A stretch of 64,000 nt of DNA from an uncultured Lachnospiraceae bacterium (lineage in GTDB: Bacteria > Bacillota > Clostridia > Lachnospirales > Lachnospiraceae), in the NCBI GenBank assembly GCA_910579465.1, contig CAJTUB010000007.1, forward strand, positions 145,634 through 209,633, read 5' to 3'. The notes under the pieces are model-generated. The model had not been told where the DNA came from. It searched no databases and worked only from the letters and a program-made list of their open reading frames with translations. Numbering within the stretch: the first letter of the stretch is position 1; the number at the start of each line of letters is the position of its first letter. The translations under genes and the position numbers were made by a program. Of this stretch, positions 24,080 to 32,489 are shown one piece after another.

Positions 24080-24955
24080 TCTTTTCTCCTTCCTGTGTAT
24101 CCTTTACACAAACCACTGTTTTTCCTTTTTGCCTCTGACCGTCTTCCCACCGTTTTTCTTGTTCTGCCGGAAGCTTTAATACCTCCGGCTGCAATAGCAT
24201 CTGGTACTCGCAGCCGGTAAACAGACCCTCTCCTGCTGCCACTGCAGCCACCTCTCCGCCGATTGTCCCGTTTCCCTCACACCAAAGCGTACAATGCAGT
24301 CGGATTCCATGCAGAAGTCCCGCCCCGCCGACTCCTTTATAGGGCAGAAATACTAACTTCTGAGGCTCTGTCCGTTCCGCCTCCCTTATCCAGTCTATGA
24401 TGTACTTTTCCTCCACAACGACCACCGGCATCCGGTATCCATACAGCCTGAGCCGGTTTCCGGTGTCCATCAGGGCGGACAGCTTCTGTTCTTCTCCGTT
24501 CCGGCAAAGCGCTGCCGGAAAAAGCGTCTCCCTCGTCTGCCTTGCTGCCGTCAAAGCAGAAAAACCTGTTGCAAGCAGCGGAAGCGCAAGGCTCCCGACA
24601 CAGCAGAATAATCCGATATTTTGGAACGGCAGAATACGGAAGATAGCGCCCAGTGCCGCCGTTACAAAAAACAGCACAATACTGTTTTGTATCACCCGCG
24701 CCCTTCCGAACGCAAGCCACGAGGCAAGCAAAAGTTCTGCTAACGCCGCCGCCGTCATCGCTCCTGCGAATCGGAAGCCGAAAGCCGCCAGCAGTACCGC
24801 ATCCAACAGTGCGCAAAGTGCAGAAACTGCGGCAATTCTACACTTTCTTACTTTCTTATACCGGCTTCTTCCGATTGCACCGGTCAACATCAGACATAAC
24901 AAATGCAGCCAGAAGCTCGCCGCTATGTAACTGTCAAGATAAAGTTTAACCGCAT
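24069..24955 (-). CDS. spoIIGA: SpoIIGA, membrane aspartyl protease for pro-SigE; start region out of frame
   Basis: SpoIIGA has about five N-terminal helices in the septal membrane and a C-terminal retropepsin-like domain; A-L-M-D-T-G-N-R-L carries the catalytic Asp. The body frame (about 293 residues) begins V-K-L-Y-L-D-S-Y, matching the normal start M-K-x-Y-L-D, but the codon at that V is GTT. The only ATG with a good ribosome binding site (24953-24955, AAAGGAGG upstream) is in another frame and hits a stop after ten codons. An in-frame GTG/TTG at 24989-24992 lies upstream of the transcription start. So the gene needs a frameshift, a rare start codon or a corrected base. Identity is secure; expression is in doubt. 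Confidence 0.85.
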
Positions 24956-24980
24956 TCCACCTCCTTTGTTTTCCTTGTCT

Positions 24981-25013
24981 ATTATACAACACGCGTTTTC
25001 CGTTTTTTGTAAA
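24981..25013 (-). promoter_or_regulatory. spoIIGA-sigE promoter with a 21-bp spacer
   Basis: TATAAT (24981-24986) and TTTACA (25008-25013) on the minus strand are 21 bp apart instead of 17. The Bacillus subtilis spoIIG promoter is known for a similarly long spacer and depends on Spo0A; the match in layout supports the call. Confidence 0.65.
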
Positions 25014-25058
25014 TTTATGGAAAATATTCCCATTTATTTATCGCAGAAAGCTGTTTGC

Positions 25059-25067
25059 TTCGACAAA
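25059..25067 (-). promoter_or_regulatory. Spo0A box upstream of spoIIGA
   Basis: The minus strand reads TTTTTGTCGAAGC here, containing the Spo0A core TTTGTCGAA. It is centred about 89 bp before the predicted start, near where the distal 0A boxes of the Bacillus subtilis spoIIG promoter lie. A second clear box closer to the -35 was not found. Confidence 0.65.
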
Positions 25068-25147
25068 AAGCAGCAGTCACTGCGATGTACTGCGCTCCAA
25101 GGGCGCTTCCCCCCGAAATATGGCCGCAAAACAGAAAGGATTGCATC

Positions 25148-25180
25148 GAAAAAAGGGGCTGGCGCACGAAGCGCAGCCCC
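25148..25180 (-). terminator. Intrinsic terminator after the GGADGPTAI-motif gene
   Basis: In the minus transcript GGGGCTG pairs with CAGCCCC, with an inner CGC/GCG pair around a TTCG-type loop, followed by TTTTTT. It begins 16 bases after the stop codon of the gene at 25197. Confidence 0.85.
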
Positions 25181-25196
25181 TGGAATAAGTCCTTAT

Positions 25197-26198
25197 TCAA
25201 ATCAATCTTACTGTGATATCGTCAAAGTTTGTCTCATGGAACACCATGCGCCACTCTACCTCCTCCACCGGTTCAAAATGCAGCGCAGAACAGGCTATTC
25301 TCGGTTTCCCCTGTCCTTCACCGCCAAATAAAATTGCAGTCGGACCGTCTGCACCGCCGATAATTGCCACAGCGGCTGCCGCCACGGGATTATATTTCTT
25401 CGGGCGCTTCTCCTTTGGCCGGTCGCTTTCCATACAGTCGGTCACGGTAAGCTCACCGGGAAACTCCGGGGAAACGGTATAGGTCATCACATGATACTGT
25501 GTCGGGTACTCCCATCCGCCATTTCCGGGCCACTTTGTCTCCATATCCTTCCGCTCATACTCCTGTACGGTCAGCGTATAGTCTGTCCCGTTCTCCGGAA
25601 AAGCGAATTGGAACGTATCTCCCGGAGCTGCCACGTGGAAATGTGGTCCCGGAACAGGTACCGGCCGTGCTTCCAGCGTAACGGAAACCGTCTCCGGCTC
25701 CGGACGCCGCCTCGTTTTCTTAGGGAACGAATAACGCCAGACCATCCAGCCATATGCGGTATCCAGAGCATAATGCTCCATGACCATTTTGGCATCGTCC
25801 CCGTTTTCCTCCGGCAGACAGGGATTATAAGCCGTACCGCAGCCATGGGCAGAATGAAACTCCTTCCCGTTTACAATAAGCCGCGGGGCAAAGTCAAGGC
25901 ACAACGGATTGTCCCTGTCAATCTCCATCTGCCGTTCTCTGGAATACCACCCTGCTTCCTCTTCTCCGCCCGGCTTCCACTTATCAAGAAACGCCTGAAG
26001 CCTTCCTCTGTCCACCCTCATGCAGAAATCCACGACAAATCCCTTTCCGCACACATAAACCGCAGGAACAAACCATTCCGTTCCTGCCCATGTAAACCAC
26101 TTCCCTACGCTGACTTCCTTCCCTGCATGGTCCCTGCCGCTGTGTCCGAAAAAGCTTCCGTCAAAAAACACCTTGAACGCCCAGTTTGTATATGACAT
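25197..26198 (-). CDS. Soluble protein of unknown function with a GGADGPTAI motif
   Basis: I do not recognise this 333-residue family as a whole. No signal peptide or clear membrane helix is seen. The N-terminal two thirds are rich in Trp, Tyr and His, with beta-like stretches. At about 275-290 comes A-A-V-A-I-I-G-G-A-D-G-P-T-A-I, the same spelling as a functional motif of the beta subunit of sodium-pumping decarboxylases (OadB), but here without the other membrane helices of that family. The gene is set between ftsZ and spoIIGA, where most Firmicutes have no gene, and has its own promoter, leader inverted repeat and terminator. Role unknown. Confidence 0.75.
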   Translation of the reverse strand: MSYTNWAFKVFFDGSFFGHSGRDHAGKEVSVGKWFTWAGTEWFVPAVYVCGKGFVVDFCMRVDRGRLQAFLDKWKPGGEEEAGWYSRERQMEIDRDNPLCLDFAPRLIVNGKEFHSAHGCGTAYNPCLPEENGDDAKMVMEHYALDTAYGWMVWRYSFPKKTRRRPEPETVSVTLEARPVPVPGPHFHVAAPGDTFQFAFPENGTDYTLTVQEYERKDMETKWPGNGGWEYPTQYHVMTYTVSPEFPGELTVTDCMESDRPKEKRPKKYNPVAAAAVAIIGGADGPTAILFGGEGQGKPRIACSALHFEPVEEVEWRMVFHETNFDDITVRLI

Positions 26199-26228
26199 AT
26201 GTATTCCTCCGTAAATCAGTAATCCTCC

Positions 26229-26288
26229 GTTTCCGCATTTTGCATATGCCTTTGGTCCCGGCGACAGTACGCTAAAAAATGCGGAAAC
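26229..26288 (-). repeat. 13-bp inverted repeat in the leader of the GGADGPTAI-motif gene
   Basis: GTTTCCGCATTTT (26229-26241) and AAAATGCGGAAAC (26276-26288) are perfect complements, 34 bp apart. On the minus strand the first arm covers the promoter spacer and the second ends about 30 bases before the start codon. It may be an operator pair or a leader stem. Confidence 0.6.
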
Positions 26289-26292
26289 TCAA
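26264..26292 (-). promoter_or_regulatory. Putative promoter of the GGADGPTAI-motif gene
   Basis: TTGAGT (26287-26292) and TACTGT (26264-26269), 17 bp apart on the minus strand. The -10 is only moderate, so this is a fair but not strong prediction. Confidence 0.5.
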
Positions 26293-26310
26293 GATTAATA
26301 ATGTATTGCC

Positions 26311-26342
26311 GTAATAAAATCAGGACTGCCTGCAGACAGCCC
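26311..26342 (-). terminator. Likely terminator of ftsZ
   Basis: GGGCTGTC and GGCAGTCC pair around a TGCA loop (two G-U pairs) in the minus transcript, then TGATTTTATTA. It lies about 18 bases after the ftsZ stop. Confidence 0.6.
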
Positions 26343-26360
26343 CTCTCGTAATAATAATAT

Positions 26361-27683
26361 TTACTTCTTCTTCGCCGAGTAGTTCTGGATAAACGGCGGA
26401 ATCTTAATCTCATCCTTTCCGGTATCCACAGCAGGATTCTCCGCCGGCTTTCCGAACATGGCATTCGTGCGGGAGGTCGTATATGGAGCTGCAGTGCCGG
26501 CAGGCTTGTACGGCTGTGCCTGCTTCGGGCGGCCCGCGTTCGGGTCAAACTTATAGTCAAACTGCTCCATTGTACTGCGCTCGGTCTGTGCGCCGGTATT
26601 TGCATTCGGCGTATAGCCGCGGTTTAAAAAGCTCGGAACGGATACGCCCGGTGTCTTCACTCCCTGCGGAGCCTGTCCATTCGGCGCATGGTTACCTGCA
26701 AAACGGTTGCCGCCTGCCAACGTAGTGTACTCCTTTTCCTGCAGACCGGTTGCAATGACTGTAATCACCGCCTGGTCCTGCATCGTCTCGTCATACATTG
26801 CGCCGAAAATAATGTTGGCATTTTCTCCTGCCAGCATCTGTACCTCGGTTGCCGCTTCGTTTACTTCAATCAGGCTGACATCTCCGGATACGTTCAATAT
26901 CACATGGCTTGCGCCCTGGATCTTTGTCTCTAACAGCGGGCTCGATACAGCCTTATGTACGGCATCCAGACACTTCTGCTCACCGGAACCGACGCCGATG
27001 CCGATATGTGCCACTCCCTTATCCTGCATTACGGTCTGTACATCTGCAAAGTCAAGGTTAATCAGCGCCGGAAGATTAATGAGGTCGGTAATGCCCTGCA
27101 CGCCCTGCTGCAGCACCTCGTCTGCCTTTTTCAGAGCCTCCGGCATAGAGGTCCGGCGGTCTACGATTTCCAAAAGCTTGTCGTTCGGCACAACAATCAG
27201 GGAATCCACGTTCTGCTTGAGCTTCTCGATACCGGAAATTGCATTGCTCATACGAACCTTATGCTCAAACGTAAACGGCTTCGTCACGATGCCGACCGTT
27301 AAAATTCCCATTCCCTTCGCAATACCGGCAACGACCGGTGCTGCGCCCGTACCGGTGCCGCCGCCCATACCACAGGTAACAAACACCATGTCTGCCCCCT
27401 GGATAATCTGTGTCAGCTCTTCTATGTTCTCCTCGGCTGCCTTTTCTCCGATTTCCGGCTTTGCGCCTGCGCCGAGACCCTTTGTCAGTTTTTCTCCGAT
27501 CTGGATACACTGCGGTGCCTTACAGTTCTTTAAATGCTGCTTGTCCGTATTGACACAGACAAACTCCACGCCGCCGATGTTCTCCTCTATCATTCTGTTT
27601 ACTGCGTTATTGCCAGCGCCGCCGACTCCGATTACCAGTATCTTTGCGGCTACTTCCGCACTGTCATTCATAATTTCAAGCAA
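26361..27683 (-). CDS. ftsZ: Cell division protein FtsZ
   Basis: FtsZ is the tubulin-like GTPase that forms the division ring. The 440-residue protein has V-G-G-A-G-N-N-A near the start, C-V-N-T-D, the tubulin signature G-G-G-T-G-T-G-A-A-P-V, the T7 loop (N-L-D-F-A-D-V) and a C-terminal peptide E-I-K-I-P-P-F-I-Q-N that binds partners. I take TTG at 27683 as start: AGGAGG is 7 bases upstream, whereas the next ATG is 19 bases away from it. The linker before the tail is Gln/Pro/Asn-rich. No ftsA gene is next to it. Confidence 0.97.
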   Translation of the reverse strand: MLEIMNDSAEVAAKILVIGVGGAGNNAVNRMIEENIGGVEFVCVNTDKQHLKNCKAPQCIQIGEKLTKGLGAGAKPEIGEKAAEENIEELTQIIQGADMVFVTCGMGGGTGTGAAPVVAGIAKGMGILTVGIVTKPFTFEHKVRMSNAISGIEKLKQNVDSLIVVPNDKLLEIVDRRTSMPEALKKADEVLQQGVQGITDLINLPALINLDFADVQTVMQDKGVAHIGIGVGSGEQKCLDAVHKAVSSPLLETKIQGASHVILNVSGDVSLIEVNEAATEVQMLAGENANIIFGAMYDETMQDQAVITVIATGLQEKEYTTLAGGNRFAGNHAPNGQAPQGVKTPGVSVPSFLNRGYTPNANTGAQTERSTMEQFDYKFDPNAGRPKQAQPYKPAGTAAPYTTSRTNAMFGKPAENPAVDTGKDEIKIPPFIQNYSAKKK

Positions 27684-27766
27684 AGCTGCTCCTCCTTTAT
27701 CTATTACAACCTCCAAAAACCAGATGTTGTGTGCTTTTCCTGATGCCACCCTGTCCCCTATCCTAT

Positions 27767-27795
27767 ATAATATATTGAAACCTAAAATTTAGCAA
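27767..27795 (-). promoter_or_regulatory. SigA-type promoter in front of ftsZ
   Basis: TTGCTA (27790-27795) and TATTAT (27767-27772) with 17 bp between, in the gap between ftsQ and ftsZ. It lets ftsZ be expressed apart from the upstream cell wall genes. Confidence 0.75.
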
Positions 27796-27813
27796 GCATT
27801 TTTTCAACTTTTT

Positions 27814-28557
27814 TTATTCTTGTTTCGGTTTCGCTATAATGTCCTCCTCACCGCCGTTATAACGGGATAAATCAATCAAAAGGCTCCGTCCCTCTACCGT
27901 TGGTAAAATGTCTGAAAGCTTCTGCATCGGAATATCATACGCGGCACGTTTCCCAAGTTCCACAGTCAGCGTCCCGACCGTAAGCTCTGCCTCTCCTCTG
28001 GCATTAAAGGAAATGGTCTGCGCCGGAATCCCATATTCCTTCAGCAGCTTTGTAATATTTAAAATGACCGTATACAGCCCGTCCCCCTGAATGTCAAGCT
28101 TTTCGTATAAGAGAATCCGGTCAAACTCCAGGCCCTTTACCAAAGGCACGCCGGGAAGCTGCTCCCTTGAGGACTCCGTCACATATCCGTCCTTGTCAAA
28201 ATACAGGTACTGCCCCATTACCTTGACACAGCCTGCCAGGATTTTTTCATAAACCTGAATGTGAATCCCGTTTTTCCCGTTTGCCGTCACATCATAGGTT
28301 TCGATATACGGAATCCTTTTTTTCCCTCCGAGGAAATCCTGTAAACGGAACAGCACCGTATTTTTCCTTACTGCCCCGCCTGCTATCTTCGACAGGAACT
28401 CTTCCTTTGTATAATAGGTCAGACCCTCGACGCTAATTTCCTCCAGCCGGTAAACGCTTGCAAAAACCAATACAAAAACGGCAGCGGCAAACAGCACTAC
28501 AAGCAGACAGACAGAACCTTTCTTTATGCCGCCCGTCTTCTTTTTCTGATTTTTCAT
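27814..28557 (-). CDS. ftsQ: Cell division protein FtsQ/DivIB
   Basis: A 247-residue bitopic protein: basic N-terminus, one transmembrane helix (about 16-36), then a POTRA domain (Y-R-L-E-E-I-S-V-E-G-L-T-Y-Y) and the beta domain that contacts FtsL and FtsB/DivIC. The segment K-R-I-P-Y-I-E-T-Y-D-V is typical of the POTRA/beta junction. It lies between murA and ftsZ in the division cluster. The Firmicutes name is DivIB; FtsQ is the general one. Confidence 0.88.
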   Translation of the reverse strand: MKNQKKKTGGIKKGSVCLLVVLFAAAVFVLVFASVYRLEEISVEGLTYYTKEEFLSKIAGGAVRKNTVLFRLQDFLGGKKRIPYIETYDVTANGKNGIHIQVYEKILAGCVKVMGQYLYFDKDGYVTESSREQLPGVPLVKGLEFDRILLYEKLDIQGDGLYTVILNITKLLKEYGIPAQTISFNARGEAELTVGTLTVELGKRAAYDIPMQKLSDILPTVEGRSLLIDLSRYNGGEEDIIAKPKQE

Positions 28558-28580
28558 CTCAATTCTCCATATTTCATTCG

Positions 28581-29837
28581 TCAGGACTCTTCCACCCTTA
28601 CAATGTCCGCTCCGAGGCTCTTTAACAGTCCGTAGATATCCTCGTATCCTCTGGCAATATACTCATCCCCGTAAACAAACGTTTCCCCCTCTGCCGCAAG
28701 TCCCGCTAACAGCAGTGCAGCCCCGCCCCGCAGGTCCGTTGCCCTTACGGTAGCCCCGTATAGCTGCCGTACCCCGTGGACTACCGCATACTGCCCGTCG
28801 CACAGCACCTCAGCTCCCATCTTACGCAGCTCCGGCACTACCGCAAACCGCGATTCAAACACCGTCTCGCAGATTACGCTGTCCCCGTCTGCCCTGGAAG
28901 CCAGAGCTAATATCTGGGACTGCATATCGGTCGGAAATGCCGGAAACGGCGCAGTCCTGATATACGGCACCGCCAGCACCCGGTCATTGCCGGTCGCAAC
29001 CAGAAGGTTCTTTTCCTGCCGGATGGTTGTTCCTGCCATCCGGAGTACCGGAAGAATCCCGTCCATGCAGACCCCTTCCGTTTCCCGGAGTACCACTTCC
29101 CCTCCGGTCATTGCCGCAGCCGTCATATAGGTCCCGGCGGCAATTCTGTCACCGGTCAGCCGGTACGTCACCCCGTGCAGCTCCGCTACTCCGTCGATTA
29201 CCAGATAGTTTGTACCGACGCCGCGAATCTTTGCTCCTGCCTTATTTAAAAACCGGCAGAGCTCTGATACCTCCGGCTCGGTCGCGGCTCCGAAAAGCTC
29301 GGTCCGCCCTCTTGCACAGACTGCTGCTAACACAGCATTCTCGGTCGCTCCGACACTCGGATAAGGAAGCTCTATTCTCTCGCCTTCGGGACGTCCCTTC
29401 CCGTACACGCCCTCATCTGTTTCTTCTAACTCCACATGCAGCTTCCGCAGCACGGCACAATGCATGTCAATCGGACGCGCCCCGATAACACAGCCGCCCG
29501 GATACGCAATCCACGCCTCATGGAACCGTCCCAGGAACGCCCCGAGAAACAATACGCCCCCGCGGGTCTTTTTTGCCTGTTCCCGGTCAATCGAAAACGG
29601 AACCGCCTCCGATGCGTCTATCGTCAGTACGCCGTCCAAAAGGCTGCAGACCGCTCCGGTCCGGGAAAGCACGGAAAGAAGCTCCCTGACATCGGAAATA
29701 TCAGGACAGTTCTCCAGCCTCACTCCGCCACGGCAGAGCACGCTTGCCGCAATCATCGGAAGCGCGGCATTTTTTGAGCCCTGCAGCACCGCTTCGCCTT
29801 CTATTTTGTTGCCGCCGATTACTTTTGCATACGCCAT
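28581..29837 (-). CDS. murA: UDP-N-acetylglucosamine 1-carboxyvinyltransferase MurA
   Basis: MurA makes the first committed step of peptidoglycan precursor synthesis, adding enolpyruvate to UDP-GlcNAc. In this 418-residue enzyme Lys22-Asn23 (G-S-K-N-A-A-L-P) and Cys116 in P-G-G-C-V-I-G-A-R-P-I-D match the active site; the Cys means the usual fosfomycin target residue is kept. F-P-T-D-M-Q-S-Q is the second substrate loop. It lies between ftsQ and ftsW, where murG and murB lie in Bacillus. Confidence 0.95.
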   Translation of the reverse strand: MAYAKVIGGNKIEGEAVLQGSKNAALPMIAASVLCRGGVRLENCPDISDVRELLSVLSRTGAVCSLLDGVLTIDASEAVPFSIDREQAKKTRGGVLFLGAFLGRFHEAWIAYPGGCVIGARPIDMHCAVLRKLHVELEETDEGVYGKGRPEGERIELPYPSVGATENAVLAAVCARGRTELFGAATEPEVSELCRFLNKAGAKIRGVGTNYLVIDGVAELHGVTYRLTGDRIAAGTYMTAAAMTGGEVVLRETEGVCMDGILPVLRMAGTTIRQEKNLLVATGNDRVLAVPYIRTAPFPAFPTDMQSQILALASRADGDSVICETVFESRFAVVPELRKMGAEVLCDGQYAVVHGVRQLYGATVRATDLRGGAALLLAGLAAEGETFVYGDEYIARGYEDIYGLLKSLGADIVRVEES

Positions 29838-29895
29838 GACATCTCTCCGACTTTCCGCTTAATGTCATAATATGCATCAGTATGGCAAAAGTTAC

Positions 29896-31047
29896 CTATC
29901 GTTCGTATTCAATCCGGTTGGACACGCTGAGTGCAATTCCCATTTCCGCCATCAGTACAACCAGCGAAGTACCTCCGTAGCTGATAAACGGAAGCGGCAC
30001 GCCGGTCGAGGGTATCGTATTCGTTACAACAGCAATATTGATTAATACCTGCATTGCAATATGTACCATAATTCCGACGCAGATCAGCGAGCCGAACAAA
30101 TCCCTTGCATTGACTGCTACGACAAACAGCCGCCATAAGAGCAGCACATAAAGCAGGATAATCGCAAGCGCCCCGACAATTCCGAGCTCCTCACAGATGA
30201 CGGAAAAAATAATGTCATTGTGGGACTCCGGGATAAAGCCGAGCTTCTGCATGCTCTGTCCAAGTCCCTTTCCCCACAATCCGCCGGAGGCAATGGCATA
30301 GAGCCCCTGCAGAATCTGGTATCCCTTCGGATGCGTCTCCACGTTCAGCCAGGCATCGAAGCGCTCCCCGCGGAATGCCTCACCCAGAAAAATGTAACAT
30401 GTGACCGCGGCGACTGCCAGAATCCCTGCGATAAAAAAGTACCCTTTTCTCCTTGCCACAACAAAGCAGACAATGAACGTAATGCCCGCAATAATAATCG
30501 CGGTACTTAAGTTCTCCGCGGCAACCAGCCCGAGCAACGGGGCAACATAAATCAGAACCCTGATAAAGCCGAATACCGTATCCAGCCTTTTGGGCGCCGA
30601 ATAGACGATATATGCCACAAGCAGGATAATGCAGATTTTTGTCAGCTCCGAAGGCTGGAACGTGCCGAGCACGGGAATCTTAATCCATCGTTTTGCACCC
30701 TTTACCTCTTCACCGAAGAAAAGTACGTAGACCTGCAGGGCAATACAGACAAGATAGGCAAGAAACAGAAGGTTGAGCTTATACTTTTTGCCGATTCCCT
30801 TTATGTAGAAAAAGTAGTCTATCTTTGACACTATAACCATTACAACCGTACCGATAACCGCAGAAACCAGCTGCCGCTTGAAAAAGTAAGCGGCATCCCC
30901 GAACTTCTGCTTGACTGCGTAATACGAACTGGTGCTGTAAATCATAACCAGACCGATGCATACCAGAATCAGTGTAATAAAAAGCAGGCTGTAATCATAA
31001 TAGGTCTGCGGTTTGTATTCTGTTTTCCTTACCGACGGCTTTGCCAT
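29896..31047 (-). CDS. ftsW: SEDS glycosyltransferase FtsW (SpoVE-like)
   Basis: A 383-residue SEDS family protein with about ten helices that polymerises glycan strands together with a class B PBP. Family marks are M-I-Y-S-T-S-S-Y, K-G-A-K-R-W-I (before the catalytic Asp region), P-S-E-L-T-K, and near the end T-G-V-P-L-P-F-I-S-Y-G-G-T-S. Placement after murD fits the ftsW/spoVE slot. Only one copy is present in this cluster, so it may serve both vegetative division and sporulation septa. Confidence 0.93.
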   Translation of the reverse strand: MAKPSVRKTEYKPQTYYDYSLLFITLILVCIGLVMIYSTSSYYAVKQKFGDAAYFFKRQLVSAVIGTVVMVIVSKIDYFFYIKGIGKKYKLNLLFLAYLVCIALQVYVLFFGEEVKGAKRWIKIPVLGTFQPSELTKICIILLVAYIVYSAPKRLDTVFGFIRVLIYVAPLLGLVAAENLSTAIIIAGITFIVCFVVARRKGYFFIAGILAVAAVTCYIFLGEAFRGERFDAWLNVETHPKGYQILQGLYAIASGGLWGKGLGQSMQKLGFIPESHNDIIFSVICEELGIVGALAIILLYVLLLWRLFVVAVNARDLFGSLICVGIMVHIAMQVLINIAVVTNTIPSTGVPLPFISYGGTSLVVLMAEMGIALSVSNRIEYER

Positions 31048-31079
31048 CCTTTCCGCCTCCTGCTAATTCCAGTTTTCTG

Positions 31080-32444
31080 CTACTCCTCCTGCAGCGCATT
31101 GACATACTCCTTAAAGATACGCCCGCGCTCCTCATAGTTCTGAAACATTCCCCAGCTTGCACACGCCGGGGAAAGCAGCACTGCATCGCCTTCTTTTGCG
31201 TGCGCAGTGCAAAACTCCATTGCCTCTGAAAAGCTGTCACATAGGACAACATTCTTAAGCCCGTGCCTTCCTGCTGCCTCGGCAATCTTTTCCTTCGTCT
31301 GGCCTATCAGCACAAGATAGCCCACCTTCCCGTCAAACGCCTCAATCCATTCGTCATAATCCGAGCCCTTGTCATAGCCCCCCGCAATTAACAGGGTATT
31401 GCCTGCCATGGCACGGATGCCCTGGATTGCCGCGTCGGGATTCGTCCCCTTGGAGTCGTTATAATACCGTACCCCGCGTTTGGTCGCCACATATTCAATC
31501 CGGTGCTCTACCGCCTTAAACTCACACAGCGCCTGATGAATCAGAGGCAACGGCACGCCGAGCACAAGCCCTGCCGCAATAGCCGCCATTGCATTTTCAT
31601 GGTTGTGCCTGCCGATAATATTCAGCTCCTCCGTCCCGCAGATGCGCTCCTTATTCCCCGCATGGGCATAGTAAATCACACCGTCCTCCAGAAAAAGCCC
31701 CTCCGTCAGAACCCTTGCGCTTGAAAAGTAAATCACACGGCTTTTCAGCCCTGCACCAAAGGCGCGCAGGCGTTCGTCCTCGTAATTCAGGATGCAGACA
31801 TCCTGCTCCGTCTGGTTCGCCGCAATCCCTTCCTTCGCCGCAATATAGTTCTCCATCGTATGATGACGGTTTAAATGGTCCGGGGTAATATTTAAAATCA
31901 TTGCCACATCCGGCCGGAACGAAGCCACTGTCTCTAACTGGAAGCTGCTGATTTCCGCTACCGTCACCGTCTCCTCGTCCGTCGTATGGACCAGGGCGGT
32001 ATACGGTGTGCCGATGTTGCCGACGACTAAAACATTTTTATAAAAGGTACGCATAATCGCCCCGGTCAGCGCCGTCGTCGTTGTCTTTCCGTTTGTTCCC
32101 GTAATGGCAACCAGCTTTCCCTTTGCAAACAAATAGGCAAGCTCGATTTCACCGATGACCGGGACCCCGCGCCCCAAAAGCTCTGCCACAAATGGCAGGT
32201 CCGTCGGAATCCCCGGGCTGATTACCAGCACCTCCGTATTCTGCAGCAGCTCTTTCGTAAACTCACCGGATACAAAGCTGCCGTTAAAGTCTGCGCCAAG
32301 CTTTGCACGCACCTCCTGCTCTGACAGTGCGGCATTGCCGTCATACAATGTCACGGCTGCTCCTGCGCCGGCAAGCAGCTCCGCCGCCGCAATGCCGCTG
32401 ATACCCGCGCCTGCCACCGTTACCTTTTTACCTTGAAACTCCAT
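31080..32444 (-). CDS. murD: UDP-N-acetylmuramoyl-L-alanine--D-glutamate ligase MurD
   Basis: MurD adds D-glutamate to UDP-MurNAc-L-Ala in the cytosol. The 454-residue protein has the N-terminal Rossmann-like part (V-T-V-A-G-A-G-I-S-G-I-A-A-A), the P-loop I-T-G-T-N-G-K-T-T-T, the N-H-E-N-A motif and Y-N-D-S-K-G-T-N-P-D-A in the third domain. I start at 32444 (ATG, GGAAGG upstream) since it gives the normal family N-terminus. It directly follows the SpoVD-like gene; the mraY gene expected between them is not there. Confidence 0.95.
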   Translation of the reverse strand: MEFQGKKVTVAGAGISGIAAAELLAGAGAAVTLYDGNAALSEQEVRAKLGADFNGSFVSGEFTKELLQNTEVLVISPGIPTDLPFVAELLGRGVPVIGEIELAYLFAKGKLVAITGTNGKTTTTALTGAIMRTFYKNVLVVGNIGTPYTALVHTTDEETVTVAEISSFQLETVASFRPDVAMILNITPDHLNRHHTMENYIAAKEGIAANQTEQDVCILNYEDERLRAFGAGLKSRVIYFSSARVLTEGLFLEDGVIYYAHAGNKERICGTEELNIIGRHNHENAMAAIAAGLVLGVPLPLIHQALCEFKAVEHRIEYVATKRGVRYYNDSKGTNPDAAIQGIRAMAGNTLLIAGGYDKGSDYDEWIEAFDGKVGYLVLIGQTKEKIAEAAGRHGLKNVVLCDSFSEAMEFCTAHAKEGDAVLLSPACASWGMFQNYEERGRIFKEYVNALQEE

Positions 32445-32489
32445 GATATGATTCCTTCCGTTAAAAAACTTCCCATTTCTCATTATATG

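Noticed and set aside
26707..27792. A 361-codon plus-strand frame opposite ftsZ
   Set aside because: Shadow of the strongly conserved FtsZ coding frame; no ribosome binding site or known motif.
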